Shown: positions 45,473-53,836 of the stretch, piece after piece
How the letters are laid out: the number at the start of each line of letters is the position of its first letter
Numbering within the stretch: the stretch's first letter is position 1
From: Lentzea guizhouensis
Lineage (GTDB): Bacteria > Actinomycetota > Actinomycetes > Mycobacteriales > Pseudonocardiaceae
DNA length: 64,000 nt
Assembly: GCF_001701025.1 (NCBI RefSeq)
Contig: NZ_CP016793.1
Span: forward strand, 6,820,001-6,884,000
Direction: 5' to 3'
Notes under the pieces: model-generated
Told to the model about the DNA's origin: nothing
Databases searched by the model: none
What the model saw: the letters and a program-made list of their open reading frames with translations, nothing else
Program-made: the position numbers and the translations under genes

Positions 45473-46620
45473 GACGCCTCCAAGGGGAACGTGACTGCCG
45501 TGCGCCAGGTCCTGCCGTCGGGTTCGAGGCCGGACTGGGCGGTGCCCGCGAACATGCCCGCGCGGTTGCGGATGCCGACCAGGCCGCGGCGCCCAGACCC
45601 GGTGCGGCCGGACCCGGAGTGGCCGTTGCCGGAGCCCGCGGTGTTCTCGGCGGTGATCGTCAGCGCGGCCGGCGCGTACTCCAGGGTGACCGTCACGCCG
45701 GACGCGTCGCCGTGCCGCAGGGCGTTCGTCAGCATCTCCTGGATGATCCGGTAGACCGTGATGTCCAACGACTCCGGGATCTCCCGGTGCTGGCCGCACA
45801 CCAGCAACCTGGCGGGCGTGCCGGCCGCGCGCACGCCGTCGAACAGCTCGTCGAGGTTGTCCAGGCCGGGTTGGCGGGCGCCCTCGGACCTGGCGCCGTG
45901 CAACAGGTCGAGCAGGTGCCGCAGGTCGACCATGGCCGCGCGGCTGGCCGCCTCGACCGACCGCAGCGAGGTCGCGAGCTTCGGGTTGCTGTCGGGCAGG
46001 CCGAGCCTGGCCGCCCCGGCGTGCATCCCGATCGCGCTGACGTGGTGCACGATCACGTCGTGCAGGTCGCGGGCGATCGCGCTGCGCTCCTCGGTGATCG
46101 CCTTGGTGACCGCCGCCTGCGCGTCGAGCTTCTCCACCTCGCGCTGCTTCTCCAGCTCGGCCAGGTAGGCGCGCCGCGCGGTGGTGTAGCGGCCGACGAG
46201 CCACGGCAGCACCGCCGCCTTGGTCGCCACCAGCGCGGCGATCACCAGGCTGTGGTCGGCCATCAGCGGGATGGTCATGAGACTGGCCGACAGCACGCCG
46301 AGCGACGCCCACGCGGGTGCGCCGCGCAGCCAGGCACCCGCGCGGTACGCGGCGATCAGCATGCCGGCGTCGTTGTGGTCGATGCCCCTGCCCATCGTGA
46401 GCAGGATGACCACCGGGACGGCCGCCTGCGCCAGCGCGACCCAGCCGGAGAGCCGCGCGGGCCCGGCCAGCATCGCGTCCACGGCCAGGGTCATCGCCAG
46501 CACGACGACCATCTGCTGGGCAGAACGCGCGTCGTACACCACGAACCCGGCGTCGACGGCCATGCAGACGACGGCGACCAGCCGGGACTGGTGCTTGAGG
46601 GGCAGTTTGATCGAGTCCAT
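45469..46620 (-). CDS. Sensor histidine kinase (NarL type)
   Basis: The 383-residue protein has about five membrane helices (20-150), then a coiled linker, the phosphoacceptor box ARDLHDVIVHHVSAIGMHAG and an ATPase domain (RIIQEMLTNALRH, GRRGLVGIRNRAGMF). A Gly/Ser-rich loop interrupts the ATP lid. The start may be ATG 46620 or ATG 46641. It is the partner of the overlapping regulator; the signal is unknown. Confidence 0.9.
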   Translation of the reverse strand: MDSIKLPLKHQSRLVAVVCMAVDAGFVVYDARSAQQMVVVLAMTLAVDAMLAGPARLSGWVALAQAAVPVVILLTMGRGIDHNDAGMLIAAYRAGAWLRGAPAWASLGVLSASLMTIPLMADHSLVIAALVATKAAVLPWLVGRYTTARRAYLAELEKQREVEKLDAQAAVTKAITEERSAIARDLHDVIVHHVSAIGMHAGAARLGLPDSNPKLATSLRSVEAASRAAMVDLRHLLDLLHGARSEGARQPGLDNLDELFDGVRAAGTPARLLVCGQHREIPESLDITVYRIIQEMLTNALRHGDASGVTVTLEYAPAALTITAENTAGSGNGHSGSGRTGSGRRGLVGIRNRAGMFAGTAQSGLEPDGRTWRTAVTFPLEAS

Positions 46621-46672
46621 CGCACCGGAATCCTGCCGCATCGGTGCCCTGAGTTCCTCCCGCCGTGCAGGG

Positions 46673-46709
46673 GTCGGAAATCCCCCGCGCGGGGGACCCG
46701 GGTTCCGAC
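46673..46709. promoter_or_regulatory. GC-rich nested palindrome in the divergent promoter
   Basis: A perfect 16-base palindrome, TCCCCCGCGCGGGGGA (46681-46696), sits inside outer arms GTCGGAA (46673-46679) and TTCCGAC (46703-46709). It lies between the kinase gene and the cassette at 46757. It could be an operator for the two-component regulator or for a copper repressor of the CsoR type, which prefers C-run/G-run palindromes. Confidence 0.5.
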
Positions 46710-46756
46710 TCGCCAGTGACGCGGCGGGCCCGCGGTGATCGCTACGTTCGGTCACG

Positions 46757-48094
46757 ATGAAGCGAAGTGGTGTGATCCTGCTGCTGGTGCTGGGGGCGGT
46801 CTTCTCGGTCGCGGCCCCGGCGCTGGCCGACGGCGCCCAGCTCGGCGGCGACCTGCACGTCGCGCAGAGCCTGGGCGACCGCGAGCTGACCGTGGTCATC
46901 CGGCGGGCCGCGGAGGTGCCCGGCCCCGTGCACGTCGACGTGGTCACGCACGCCGGCACACCGCCGGGTGAGCTGACGCTGACCGCACGCGCCGCGGGGG
47001 CGCGGACGAGCACGACGAAGGTGGTTCTCGGTGCCACGCCGGGCTTCCACTCCGGTGTGGTGCACGTGGACCGGCCCGGTCCGTGGGAGCTCGCGGTGGA
47101 CGAGGCGAGCATCCCGTTCGTCGTCCCCGCGATCGTGCCGTCGCCGTGGGAGAACGCGACCTACGGCGGGTTCATCGCGGCCGGTGTGTTCCTGTTCGCC
47201 GCGTTGGTGCTGGCGGTGCTGGGAATGCCGGGTCTCGCTCTCGTGCCGACCGGTGGCGTGGTCGCGTCCGTCGCCGTCGCGGTGACGGCGGCGTTGCTGG
47301 CGCCGAGCATCCCGCCGGTGCCCGCACCCGGCACCCAGCTCGACCCGACCTACGAGAGCGTGCTCGACCCCTACCAGCGGACGTCCATTGTGGACTTCTC
47401 GCGGCCACCCGTGAACCTGGTGCCGCGCATGGACGGCAGCGACCTCGTGCTCGACCTGACCGACGGCTCGTCCGGCCGCCCGGTGGACGACCTGCTGGTG
47501 CACGACAACGCGTTCATCCACCTCGTCGTGGTGTCACCGGCCGGGAACCTCCGGCACCTGCACCCCGTCCGCACCGGACCCGGCGAGTACCGAGCCCGGT
47601 TGTCCGGCGCGGAACAGGGCACGCACGCGCTCGCCGCGGAGATCGCCCGTCGCGGCGGGGGAGTGCAGCTGCTGCGCTCGAGCATCGACGTCACCGGTGG
47701 CGCTCCGGCGCCTTCGGCTGACGGAAAAGCCGACGTCGCAATGGACATCCGCGAGGCGGGACGGCCCAGCACCATCACCGCGCGCTTCGGGGAGAGCGAC
47801 CTGCAGCCGTGGCTGGGCATGCTCGGGCACATGATCGTCGTCGGCCCGGTCACCGACAGCCCGGTGAAGGCACCGATCTGGGCGCACGTGCACTCGATGA
47901 TCCCGCCGGTGCCGGGCATGCCCGGCCAGCCGGACGAGAGCGTGGCCGCGTACGGGCCGGACGTGCCGTTCACCTACTCCTTCCCGTTGCCGGGCCGCTA
48001 CCTCGTGTGGATCCAGGTCGAACGGGACTACTCGATCGTCACCGTGCCGAAGGTCGTCGACGTGCCCGCGGCGAAGGGGGTCGCCACCAAGTGA
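46757..48094 (+). CDS. Exported membrane-anchored His-rich protein, first gene of the metal-site cassette
   Basis: The 445-residue protein has a signal peptide (cut near ALA-DG, residue 25), an N-terminal beta domain, two central membrane helices (about 136-157 and 162-182), and a C-terminal domain with HLHP (267-270), LGMLGHMIVVGP (352-363) and HVHS (377-380). These His motifs resemble those of periplasmic copper-handling proteins with FixH/YtkA-like folds. I infer metal binding outside the membrane. It overlaps the next gene by GTGA. Confidence 0.7.
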   Translation: MKRSGVILLLVLGAVFSVAAPALADGAQLGGDLHVAQSLGDRELTVVIRRAAEVPGPVHVDVVTHAGTPPGELTLTARAAGARTSTTKVVLGATPGFHSGVVHVDRPGPWELAVDEASIPFVVPAIVPSPWENATYGGFIAAGVFLFAALVLAVLGMPGLALVPTGGVVASVAVAVTAALLAPSIPPVPAPGTQLDPTYESVLDPYQRTSIVDFSRPPVNLVPRMDGSDLVLDLTDGSSGRPVDDLLVHDNAFIHLVVVSPAGNLRHLHPVRTGPGEYRARLSGAEQGTHALAAEIARRGGGVQLLRSSIDVTGGAPAPSADGKADVAMDIREAGRPSTITARFGESDLQPWLGMLGHMIVVGPVTDSPVKAPIWAHVHSMIPPVPGMPGQPDESVAAYGPDVPFTYSFPLPGRYLVWIQVERDYSIVTVPKVVDVPAAKGVATK

Positions 48095-48532
48095 AACGCA
48101 CCCGCAGCACTTATGTCGTGGCCGTGCTGGCGGTGGTCGTCGCAGTGGTCGGCGCTGGTCGTGTTGTGGCCGCGCAGTGTCGAGGCACAGCCGCACCTCG
48201 CCGAGACCGACCAGCTCCGGTTCGTGCTCACCCCGGCGAGCACGAGGTCGGGCACCAACTCGTTCGACCTGACCGTCACCGACCGCGCCGGCGGCCCGGT
48301 GCAGGGCGAGGTGACGGTCGAACCGGCGATGCCGCAGATGGGCCACGCGGTGGCCCCGATCACCGCGGCACCGCTGCGACCCGGCCACTACCGGGTCGGC
48401 TCCGTCGACCTGTTCATGGCCGGGCAATGGGAGATCACCGTGTCACTCAGCACCGCGTCGACCAGCACCGCGTCACTCAGCACCGTGTCACTCAGCGCGG
48501 GGCGGGTCGTCATCCCGCTGCTGCTCACCTGA
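48091..48532 (+). pseudogene. YtkA-like periplasmic protein, frameshifted
   Basis: The first frame gives GTG 48091, a basic start and a membrane helix (STYVVAVLAVVVAVV); the second, from about 48150, gives SALVVLWPRSVEAQP and a YtkA-like Ig domain with EPAMPQMGHAV, a Met/His pattern typical of copper sites. The shift fits one extra base or two missing. The C-terminal part holds a 15-base repeat (48440-48499). It sits between the His-rich protein and the integral membrane protein. Confidence 0.7.
48440..48499 (+). repeat. Four 15-bp tandem repeats
   Basis: Four units of the form G(C/T)GTCACTCAGCACC run head to tail, coding in frame for Ser/Thr/Leu-rich repeats near the end of the YtkA-like protein. 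The second unit has GACC in place of CTC. Fifteen bases keep the frame when the number changes. Confidence 0.8.
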
Positions 48533-48544
48533 AGGGGAACAACC

Positions 48545-49648
48545 ATGGCCATCACGGCCTCGGCGGTCGTCGCACCGTCAGCCAGGACCGTCCCGAAGGG
48601 GGTGGTGCCGGCCAGTCTGGTGGTCGGCGGCACCCTGATCTCGCTGATCGGCCTGACCTGGGACATCCAGTGGCACTCCGACGTCGGGCCGGACACGTTC
48701 TTCACGTTGCCGCACCTGTTCCTGTACGCGGGCAGCGCGATCTCCGGCCTGGCGAGCCTCGTCGTCGTGCTCCTGACGACGGCGGCCACCAAGCGCGGCC
48801 GGCAGGTCGACTCCATCGTCGGTGGCCGCGCGGTCGGTGTCTTCGGCCGGACGTTCGCCGCACCCGTCGGATACCTGATCTCCGGCGTCGGCGCGGCGCT
48901 GTTCCTCGTCTACGGGCTGTGGGACCAGTGGTGGCACAGCCTGTACGGGTTCGACGCGGTGATCGCCTCGCCGCCGCACATCGGGCTGCTGCTGTCGATC
49001 TCGATCACGATGGTCGGCGCGGTCATGGTGTTCGCGGTCGCCCGTGACCACCCGTGGGGCACCTACGGCGTGGTCAGCTCCTCCGCCGTGCTGCTCGCCT
49101 TCAGCATGGTGACCGTCATCGGCCTGGAAGCGCTGCCCAACGGCGTGGTCAACTCCATCACCGTGGGCGCCGCGTTCTTCTCGGTGATGATCCTGCTCAT
49201 GGCGGGCAACGCGCTGAACCGGCGCGGCGGCGCACTCGCCGTGGCGGTGGCGGTGGCCCTGCTGCAGGCGGTCTTCTGGTGGTTCTCGCCGTGGGCGACC
49301 GAGGTCTACGCCAACGCCACCGGCCTGCCGCTGCGCGACTACGCCGACGGGGTTCCCGCGCTGCCCAACCTGATCCCGATGGCGCTGGTCCTCGTCGCGG
49401 TCGCCGCCGAGCTGCTGCACAAGCTGCCCGCGTGGATTCCCGGCGCGCTCGGCGGTGTGATCATCACGGCCTGCGCACCGCTGCAGAACATGCTCGTCCA
49501 CGGTGGCGGCCGGTTCCCGGCTCTGGACCGCTACCTCGCCACCATCGCGGCCGGAGCGGTGTTCGGTGCCCTCGCCGGCATGGCCGGCCGCCGCTTCGGC
49601 CTGACGTTGCGCCACCTCGCGCCCGCCAAGGAGAAGAGCCATGCGTAA
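48545..49648 (+). CDS. Polytopic membrane protein with AmoC/PmoC-like metal site
   Basis: The 367-residue protein has about nine membrane helices. Near the N-terminus WDIQWHSDVGPDTFFTLPH (39-57) gives Asp40, His44 and His57, a D-x3-H-x12-H pattern. Copper membrane monooxygenase subunit C (AmoC, PmoC) has the same spacing with D..WH.....DT.FT..H, so the match covers more than the ligands. A second version, WDQWWHSLYGFDAVIASPPH (126-145), follows with one more residue in the gap. I do not know this family. Its neighbours are periplasmic proteins with His/Met motifs. Confidence 0.7.
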   Translation: MAITASAVVAPSARTVPKGVVPASLVVGGTLISLIGLTWDIQWHSDVGPDTFFTLPHLFLYAGSAISGLASLVVVLLTTAATKRGRQVDSIVGGRAVGVFGRTFAAPVGYLISGVGAALFLVYGLWDQWWHSLYGFDAVIASPPHIGLLLSISITMVGAVMVFAVARDHPWGTYGVVSSSAVLLAFSMVTVIGLEALPNGVVNSITVGAAFFSVMILLMAGNALNRRGGALAVAVAVALLQAVFWWFSPWATEVYANATGLPLRDYADGVPALPNLIPMALVLVAVAAELLHKLPAWIPGALGGVIITACAPLQNMLVHGGGRFPALDRYLATIAAGAVFGALAGMAGRRFGLTLRHLAPAKEKSHA

Positions 49649-50159
49649 GACTCTGCTGGGGTTCGCCGGCGCGGCCGCCCTGCTGCTCGGCCTCGCCTCG
49701 CCGGCACTGGCCTTCGAGCCGGTCAACGTCGTGCACACCGAGAAGGTCCAGGCAGGACCGTACGAGGTGACCGTCGGGTTCAGCACGTGGCCGCTCAAGG
49801 CCATGCAGTCGCTGGACTTCACGTTCGCGCCGGAGGACGGCATCACCGGCAAGCAGGGCACGCTGACCATGTTGTACGGCAACGAGGTCATGGACGACGA
49901 CCCGCTCGCCCGCCACCCCCGCAAGCGCGAGGTGTGGGGCCTGGACGTGCAGGCGCTGCCGGAGCCGGGCACGTGGGCGATGAAGTTCGACATCACCGGA
50001 CCGGAGGGGGCCGGGTCGGGGGAGCTGAAGAACCTGCGGGTGATGGAACAGCCGGGGCCGCCGATGGGGCTGTCGTGGGCGATCAGCACGATCCCGTTGT
50101 TCGGCCTGGTCGCGTTGATCGTGGTGGCGGTGCGCCGGACTCGGGAGAACGTCAGCTAG
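49641..50159 (+). CDS. Exported membrane-anchored beta-domain protein, last gene of the cassette
   Basis: The 172-residue protein has a signal peptide (MRKTLLGFAGAAALLLGLAS), an Ig-like domain with VQAGPYEVTVGFSTWPLKA and MKFDITGPEG, and a C-terminal membrane helix (SWAISTIPLFGLVALIVVAV) with an Arg-rich tail inside. The architecture is that of FixH/YtkA-like accessory proteins. It overlaps the previous gene by 8 bases. No metal motif is clear. It ends about 65 bases before the convergent nuclease gene. Confidence 0.7.
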   Translation: MRKTLLGFAGAAALLLGLASPALAFEPVNVVHTEKVQAGPYEVTVGFSTWPLKAMQSLDFTFAPEDGITGKQGTLTMLYGNEVMDDDPLARHPRKREVWGLDVQALPEPGTWAMKFDITGPEGAGSGELKNLRVMEQPGPPMGLSWAISTIPLFGLVALIVVAVRRTRENVS

Positions 50160-50225
50160 CCGGTGGTGGGGAGGCCGTCGGTGCCGGTTGGTGCTGGGGC
50201 CTCCCGCGCTGGTCGGCCCCTGTGG

Positions 50226-51077
50226 TCACGGCGTGGGGCGGAGCTCCTCAGGCTTGAACAGACCTCGCGCGTACCGCTCAACGCGGAACTCCCAGTCGGC
50301 CTCGATGCCCTTCTGCCCGGTCTTGAGGTCGTACACGTGTGCCGTGTACTGCTGCTGTCCCTCTGGTGTCACCCGTTCGAGAACCAGGTCCGGCCGACGG
50401 GTCCCCGGGTAGGCCGCACGCCCGTCGATGTCGTACGGGGCTTCGGTGCGCAGCCGGTAGTCGCCCGCGTGGTTGCCCAGGATGGCCTGGTGCCGGTCCT
50501 CGATGTTGCGGGCGAAGATCGCGTGGATCTCCGAACCCGCCTCCCTCGCCCTGGTGGTGTTGAGGTTCCGCCAGGCGTTGCTCTCCTCCGCGCGCAACCG
50601 TTCCAGCTCTGCGGGGTCTCCACGTCCGGCGGCGACCTCCGCGGCCTCGCGCTGCCGCTGCTCGGTGAGAGCTTCCGCACGGTCACGGGCGGCGTCCACG
50701 GTCGCTGCGCGGTCACCGGTGTAGCGCTGGTCCGCCGGACGGGCGTGGAACTCCGCAGCCGCGTCGTCGACGGCCCGTTGGATGCCGGGGCGGATGTCGT
50801 TGCGCACCTGCTCCGCCTCCAGGATTCGGGGGATGTCCCGCTGCCGCCACGGCCGTGCGTCCGACGGGAGCGTGACGTCGTTCGAACCGGCCTGCCCGGA
50901 ACGTCCTCGCTCCGCGATCTCACCGGTGCGCTCCTGGGCGCTGCGCACGCCGGCACCGGCGTCCACGGAACCCTGCCGCTGCGGCGGCCTGCCGCCGGTG
51001 CCGGGCGTGGAGGGGTCGGTCCTGCGGTGCAGGGTGAACCAGAGCGCTAGTGCGAGGGGGACGAGTCGTCTGATCAC
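50226..51077 (-). CDS. Putative secreted PD-(D/E)xK nuclease effector
   Basis: The 283-residue protein has a short N-terminal hydrophobic helix (LVPLALALWFTL), a long charged helical middle and a C-terminal domain with E183, RRPDLVLE (Asp 230) and YDLKTG (Asp 250, Lys 252). This is the order of a restriction-endonuclease-like active site. Preceded by a WXG-like and an EspC-like gene, it looks like the toxin of a polymorphic toxin system. No immunity gene follows it on this strand. Confidence 0.65.
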   Translation of the reverse strand: MIRRLVPLALALWFTLHRRTDPSTPGTGGRPPQRQGSVDAGAGVRSAQERTGEIAERGRSGQAGSNDVTLPSDARPWRQRDIPRILEAEQVRNDIRPGIQRAVDDAAAEFHARPADQRYTGDRAATVDAARDRAEALTEQRQREAAEVAAGRGDPAELERLRAEESNAWRNLNTTRAREAGSEIHAIFARNIEDRHQAILGNHAGDYRLRTEAPYDIDGRAAYPGTRRPDLVLERVTPEGQQQYTAHVYDLKTGQKGIEADWEFRVERYARGLFKPEELRPTP

Positions 51078-51084
51078 GGCCGGT

Positions 51085-51786
51085 TCACCCTTCGAGCAGC
51101 TTCTTGAGGTTGGTCAAGCTGGCCACCAGCGCCATCGTGTAGGTGAGGATGCGGCCCGCCCACTTGACCACGGCCGCTGCGATCTGCGCCGCGACAACGG
51201 GGATGGTCACGGCGAAGATGGCCTCGACCGCCCAGACGACCACCCTCGCCACCAGGTCGGCGATCAGGTCGCGGACGATCTCACGGGTCAGCTCCACGAG
51301 GCCGCCCGCGCCCTCGGTGGCCTCCGCGAGCGCCGCGGAGATCGCGGACAGGCCGCCGAGCGCTTCGACGTTGCAACCCATCATGCTGCGGTAGGCGTCC
51401 GCGGCTTCCCCGTGCCAGTCAGGCAGATCGCTCTCGACGTGCGAGCCGAGGGCGGTGGCCATCTGCCCCAGCTCCACGGCGATCTTGTTCCACGTCGCCG
51501 CGTGCGCGCGGACCAGATCGGGCTTGCCGGTCAGTTCGTCGAGCATCTCGCGCAGTGGCTCGAAGTACTCCATCGCCCAGCCCAACCCGTTGGCCAGCAA
51601 CGCGCTGAACGGATCCATGACCGTCGCCGCGGCCTCGACGCCCAAAGTGGCGCCGGCGAGGGCGTCGTCGACCCAGCCCTCGGTCTTGATCGCGTCCACG
51701 AGGCCTTCGACGCTGTCCGCGAGACCTGCTCCCGTCCACACCTCCCGGGTCGACTGCTCGTGGGCGATCAACGACTGATCGGTCAT
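51085..51786 (-). CDS. WXG100-like protein with C-terminal membrane helices
   Basis: The 233-residue protein is helical with a W-x-G-type turn in LPDWHGEAADAYRS (about 125) in the style of ESX substrates, and two or more hydrophobic helices in the last 80 residues (VVVWAVEAIFAVTIPVVAAQ). It overlaps the EspC-like gene by ATGA and is followed 7 bases later by the nuclease. It probably pairs with one of these two for type VII-like export. Confidence 0.72.
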   Translation of the reverse strand: MTDQSLIAHEQSTREVWTGAGLADSVEGLVDAIKTEGWVDDALAGATLGVEAAATVMDPFSALLANGLGWAMEYFEPLREMLDELTGKPDLVRAHAATWNKIAVELGQMATALGSHVESDLPDWHGEAADAYRSMMGCNVEALGGLSAISAALAEATEGAGGLVELTREIVRDLIADLVARVVVWAVEAIFAVTIPVVAAQIAAAVVKWAGRILTYTMALVASLTNLKKLLEG

Positions 51787-52106
51787 CGCGCGGCCCCTTC
51801 GCCGCCGGTCGGGCGCAGCGCAGTGGCGGTTCCCTCGTCCGCCGCGAGGTAGTGGTCGGCTGTGGCGCGCAAGGACGCCGCGGCCAGCGCCAGGTTCTCC
51901 GCCACGAACGCGACCAGCTCGTCCTGCCGGACGTGCCGGCCTTCCAGGACCGCGGAGATCCACCCGCACAACAGACCGTAGGCCTGGTCGTCCTGTGCGA
52001 CGTGTGCGCTTGCCGCCTCGACCGCGCCGAACCGCGCCGCGACCGCTTCGACGTTGGTCGCGTGCCGCCGGATCTGCTCCGGGTCCACACGGAAGCCCTG
52101 CTGCAC
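51783..52106 (-). CDS. EspC/DUF2580-like type VII secretion protein
   Basis: The 107-residue helical protein begins FRVDPEQIRRHATNVEAVAAR, close to the ESX-1 EspC (DUF2580) pattern, and has a second helix around AVLEGRHVRQDELV..VAENLALAAASL. It is likely a partner that carries the next gene's product to the secretion system. It starts 6 bases after the YbaB-like gene. Confidence 0.78.
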   Translation of the reverse strand: MQQGFRVDPEQIRRHATNVEAVAARFGAVEAASAHVAQDDQAYGLLCGWISAVLEGRHVRQDELVAFVAENLALAAASLRATADHYLAADEGTATALRPTGGEGAAR

Positions 52107-52112
52107 GGTCCG

Positions 52113-52544
52113 TCACCTCCGCAGGTAGGACTGGTCGTCGAAGGTCTCGTCGTGCGGCGACGCCGTCGCCCCGCCACCCGGCAGCCGTTCGACGTGCGCC
52201 ACGACCGCCCGCCCGGTCGCCGAGTCGGTGCCGACCGTGTCCGCGACGATCTCCCGCGACCGTTCAGCGAGTTGCCGACGTGCCGTGGTCAACGTCGTCA
52301 GCACCGCCTGCGCGACTGCCTCCGGCCGGGTCCGCTGGATCCGGTCGGTCAGCCGCAGGTCGACCAGCGCACCGGTGGAGTCGACCGTGACCTCCGCGAG
52401 CCCACCGGGATCAGCCACCACCACCCGCACCTGCTGGATCCGCTCGCTCATCGCGCGCGTGTCGGCGGCGAGCTTGTCGATCCGGCCCTTCCACGCCGTC
52501 AACCGCTCCACGGCACCACCCGGATCGAGGATGTCCTCGCCCAT
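52113..52544 (-). CDS. YbaB/EbfC family protein heading the secretion operon
   Basis: The 143-residue protein has a helical N-terminus and the YbaB core VVVADPGGLAEVTVDSTGALVDLRL. YbaB proteins bind DNA as dimers, but in actinobacteria related genes often stand first in EspC/WXG operons. ATG 52544 follows GGGGACGGGAGA. Upstream is a 354-base gap that must hold the promoter. Confidence 0.82.
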   Translation of the reverse strand: MGEDILDPGGAVERLTAWKGRIDKLAADTRAMSERIQQVRVVVADPGGLAEVTVDSTGALVDLRLTDRIQRTRPEAVAQAVLTTLTTARRQLAERSREIVADTVGTDSATGRAVVAHVERLPGGGATASPHDETFDDQSYLRR

Positions 52545-52898
52545 TCTCCCGTCCCCTCCAGACGTCGGCCCGTCATCGAGCGCAGCGTTGTCCTTTTCGG
52601 CTCTTGTGATGGTCTGCCCGCCTGCAGATGACCGTTGCGGGGAAACCGACCACAGTTGGGTTTGACCAGCTCGCACGGGATGTGCGGACAATAGCCGGAG
52701 CAACCGTCGCGCACCTGGGAGTTGGAGTAATTCCATTGCGGGAGAACATTTGATTCCGCCCCTCGTAGAATTCTCCGGGGCGTCGGTCATGACTTCCCGG
52801 ATTCGATCGAAGCGGAATCAATCCGTGGTTCGGGTGCTGGAATTCCTCTTCCGGACCAGGCCTGCTGCCGACAGGTGGATCTCGCCTGACCTGGCACA
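52545..52898. other. Intergenic, divergent promoter region
   Basis: No gene is visible. The stretch separates the secretion operon (left) and the kinase gene (right). It is less GC-rich than its surroundings around 52690-52850 and should hold both promoters. I cannot assign -35/-10 boxes with confidence. Confidence 0.5.
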
Positions 52899-53836
52899 AT
52901 GCCCGGCGTGCAGCTGGAGGCGAGGCTCCTCGCGACGGTGTCGCGCCTCGCCGGTCCCGTGCGCGGTGCGGGTGTCGTCCTGATCAGCCTGTTCGGTGCG
53001 TTGTCGGTCGGCTCGGCGCTGGGCTGGGCGTTGTTCGGCTTCGTGGTGGTGACGGCCGTCGCCGACTTCTGGCTGCCGCGGGTGGCGCTGCCGGTGGCGT
53101 TCGTGCGGGTGGTGGTGCTGTCGGTGGTGCTGGGCGGCGCCGGCGACCAGTGGGCGTTGACCGTCCTCACCACCACGCTGATCACCTGGCAGCTGCAGTG
53201 GCCGCTGCGGGTCACCGTGCCCCTGAGCGCCGCTCTGCTGGCGGTGCACGTGGCGGTGGCCGGCCCGGCGGTGCTGGTGCGGGCGGTGCTCCGCTCGCCG
53301 AGGCGGCCGCTCGCGCGGCGCGGCGTGGCGTTGGAGGGGCGGGGAGCGCGAGTACCTGGCGTTGTTGCACGACACGGCCGCGGCGACGTTCCTGATGGCC
53401 GCGCACGGTGGTTCGCCCGGTGTGGCCGCAGGCACGGCGTGACCTGGAGGTGCTGGCGGAGCGGGACCACGTGCAGGGGACCGTGGACCTCGGGGCGGCG
53501 CTGGGGGCGGTGGCACGGGACAGCGCGGTGGCCGTCCGGGTGTCGGTGGAGGTGGCGCCGGTGCCGGCGGGGGTCGCGCTGGCGGTGGTGCGGGCGGTGC
53601 GGGAGCTCCTGACGAACGTGGCACGGCACGCGGGTGGCGCCTCGGCGGAGCTGGTGGTGTCGCGGGCCGGTGCTGGTGCGGTCGTGGTGGTGAGGGACGG
53701 CGGGCCGGGGTTCGTCGTCGAGGACGTGCCGGAGCACCGGCGTGGGTTGCGCGCCTCGGTGGTGGAGCGGGTGGCGGCTGTCGGTGGGGCGGCGGAGGTC
53801 GAGTCGGCGCCGGGGACGGGACGACGACCCGCCTGA
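52899..53836 (+). pseudogene. Sensor histidine kinase, frameshifted
   Basis: The first frame gives five membrane helices (VVLISLFGALSVGSALGW onward). The middle piece REYLALLHDTAAATFLMAAHG, a likely phosphoacceptor box, is in a second frame. The ATPase part (AVVRAVRELLTNVARHAGG, VVVRDGGPGFV, GTG) is in a third. Changes lie near 53340 and 53430. The end near 53820 leaves the usual G-T-T-x-x-L motif by another slip and runs into the low-complexity tract. It heads a three-gene signalling operon. Confidence 0.72.
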
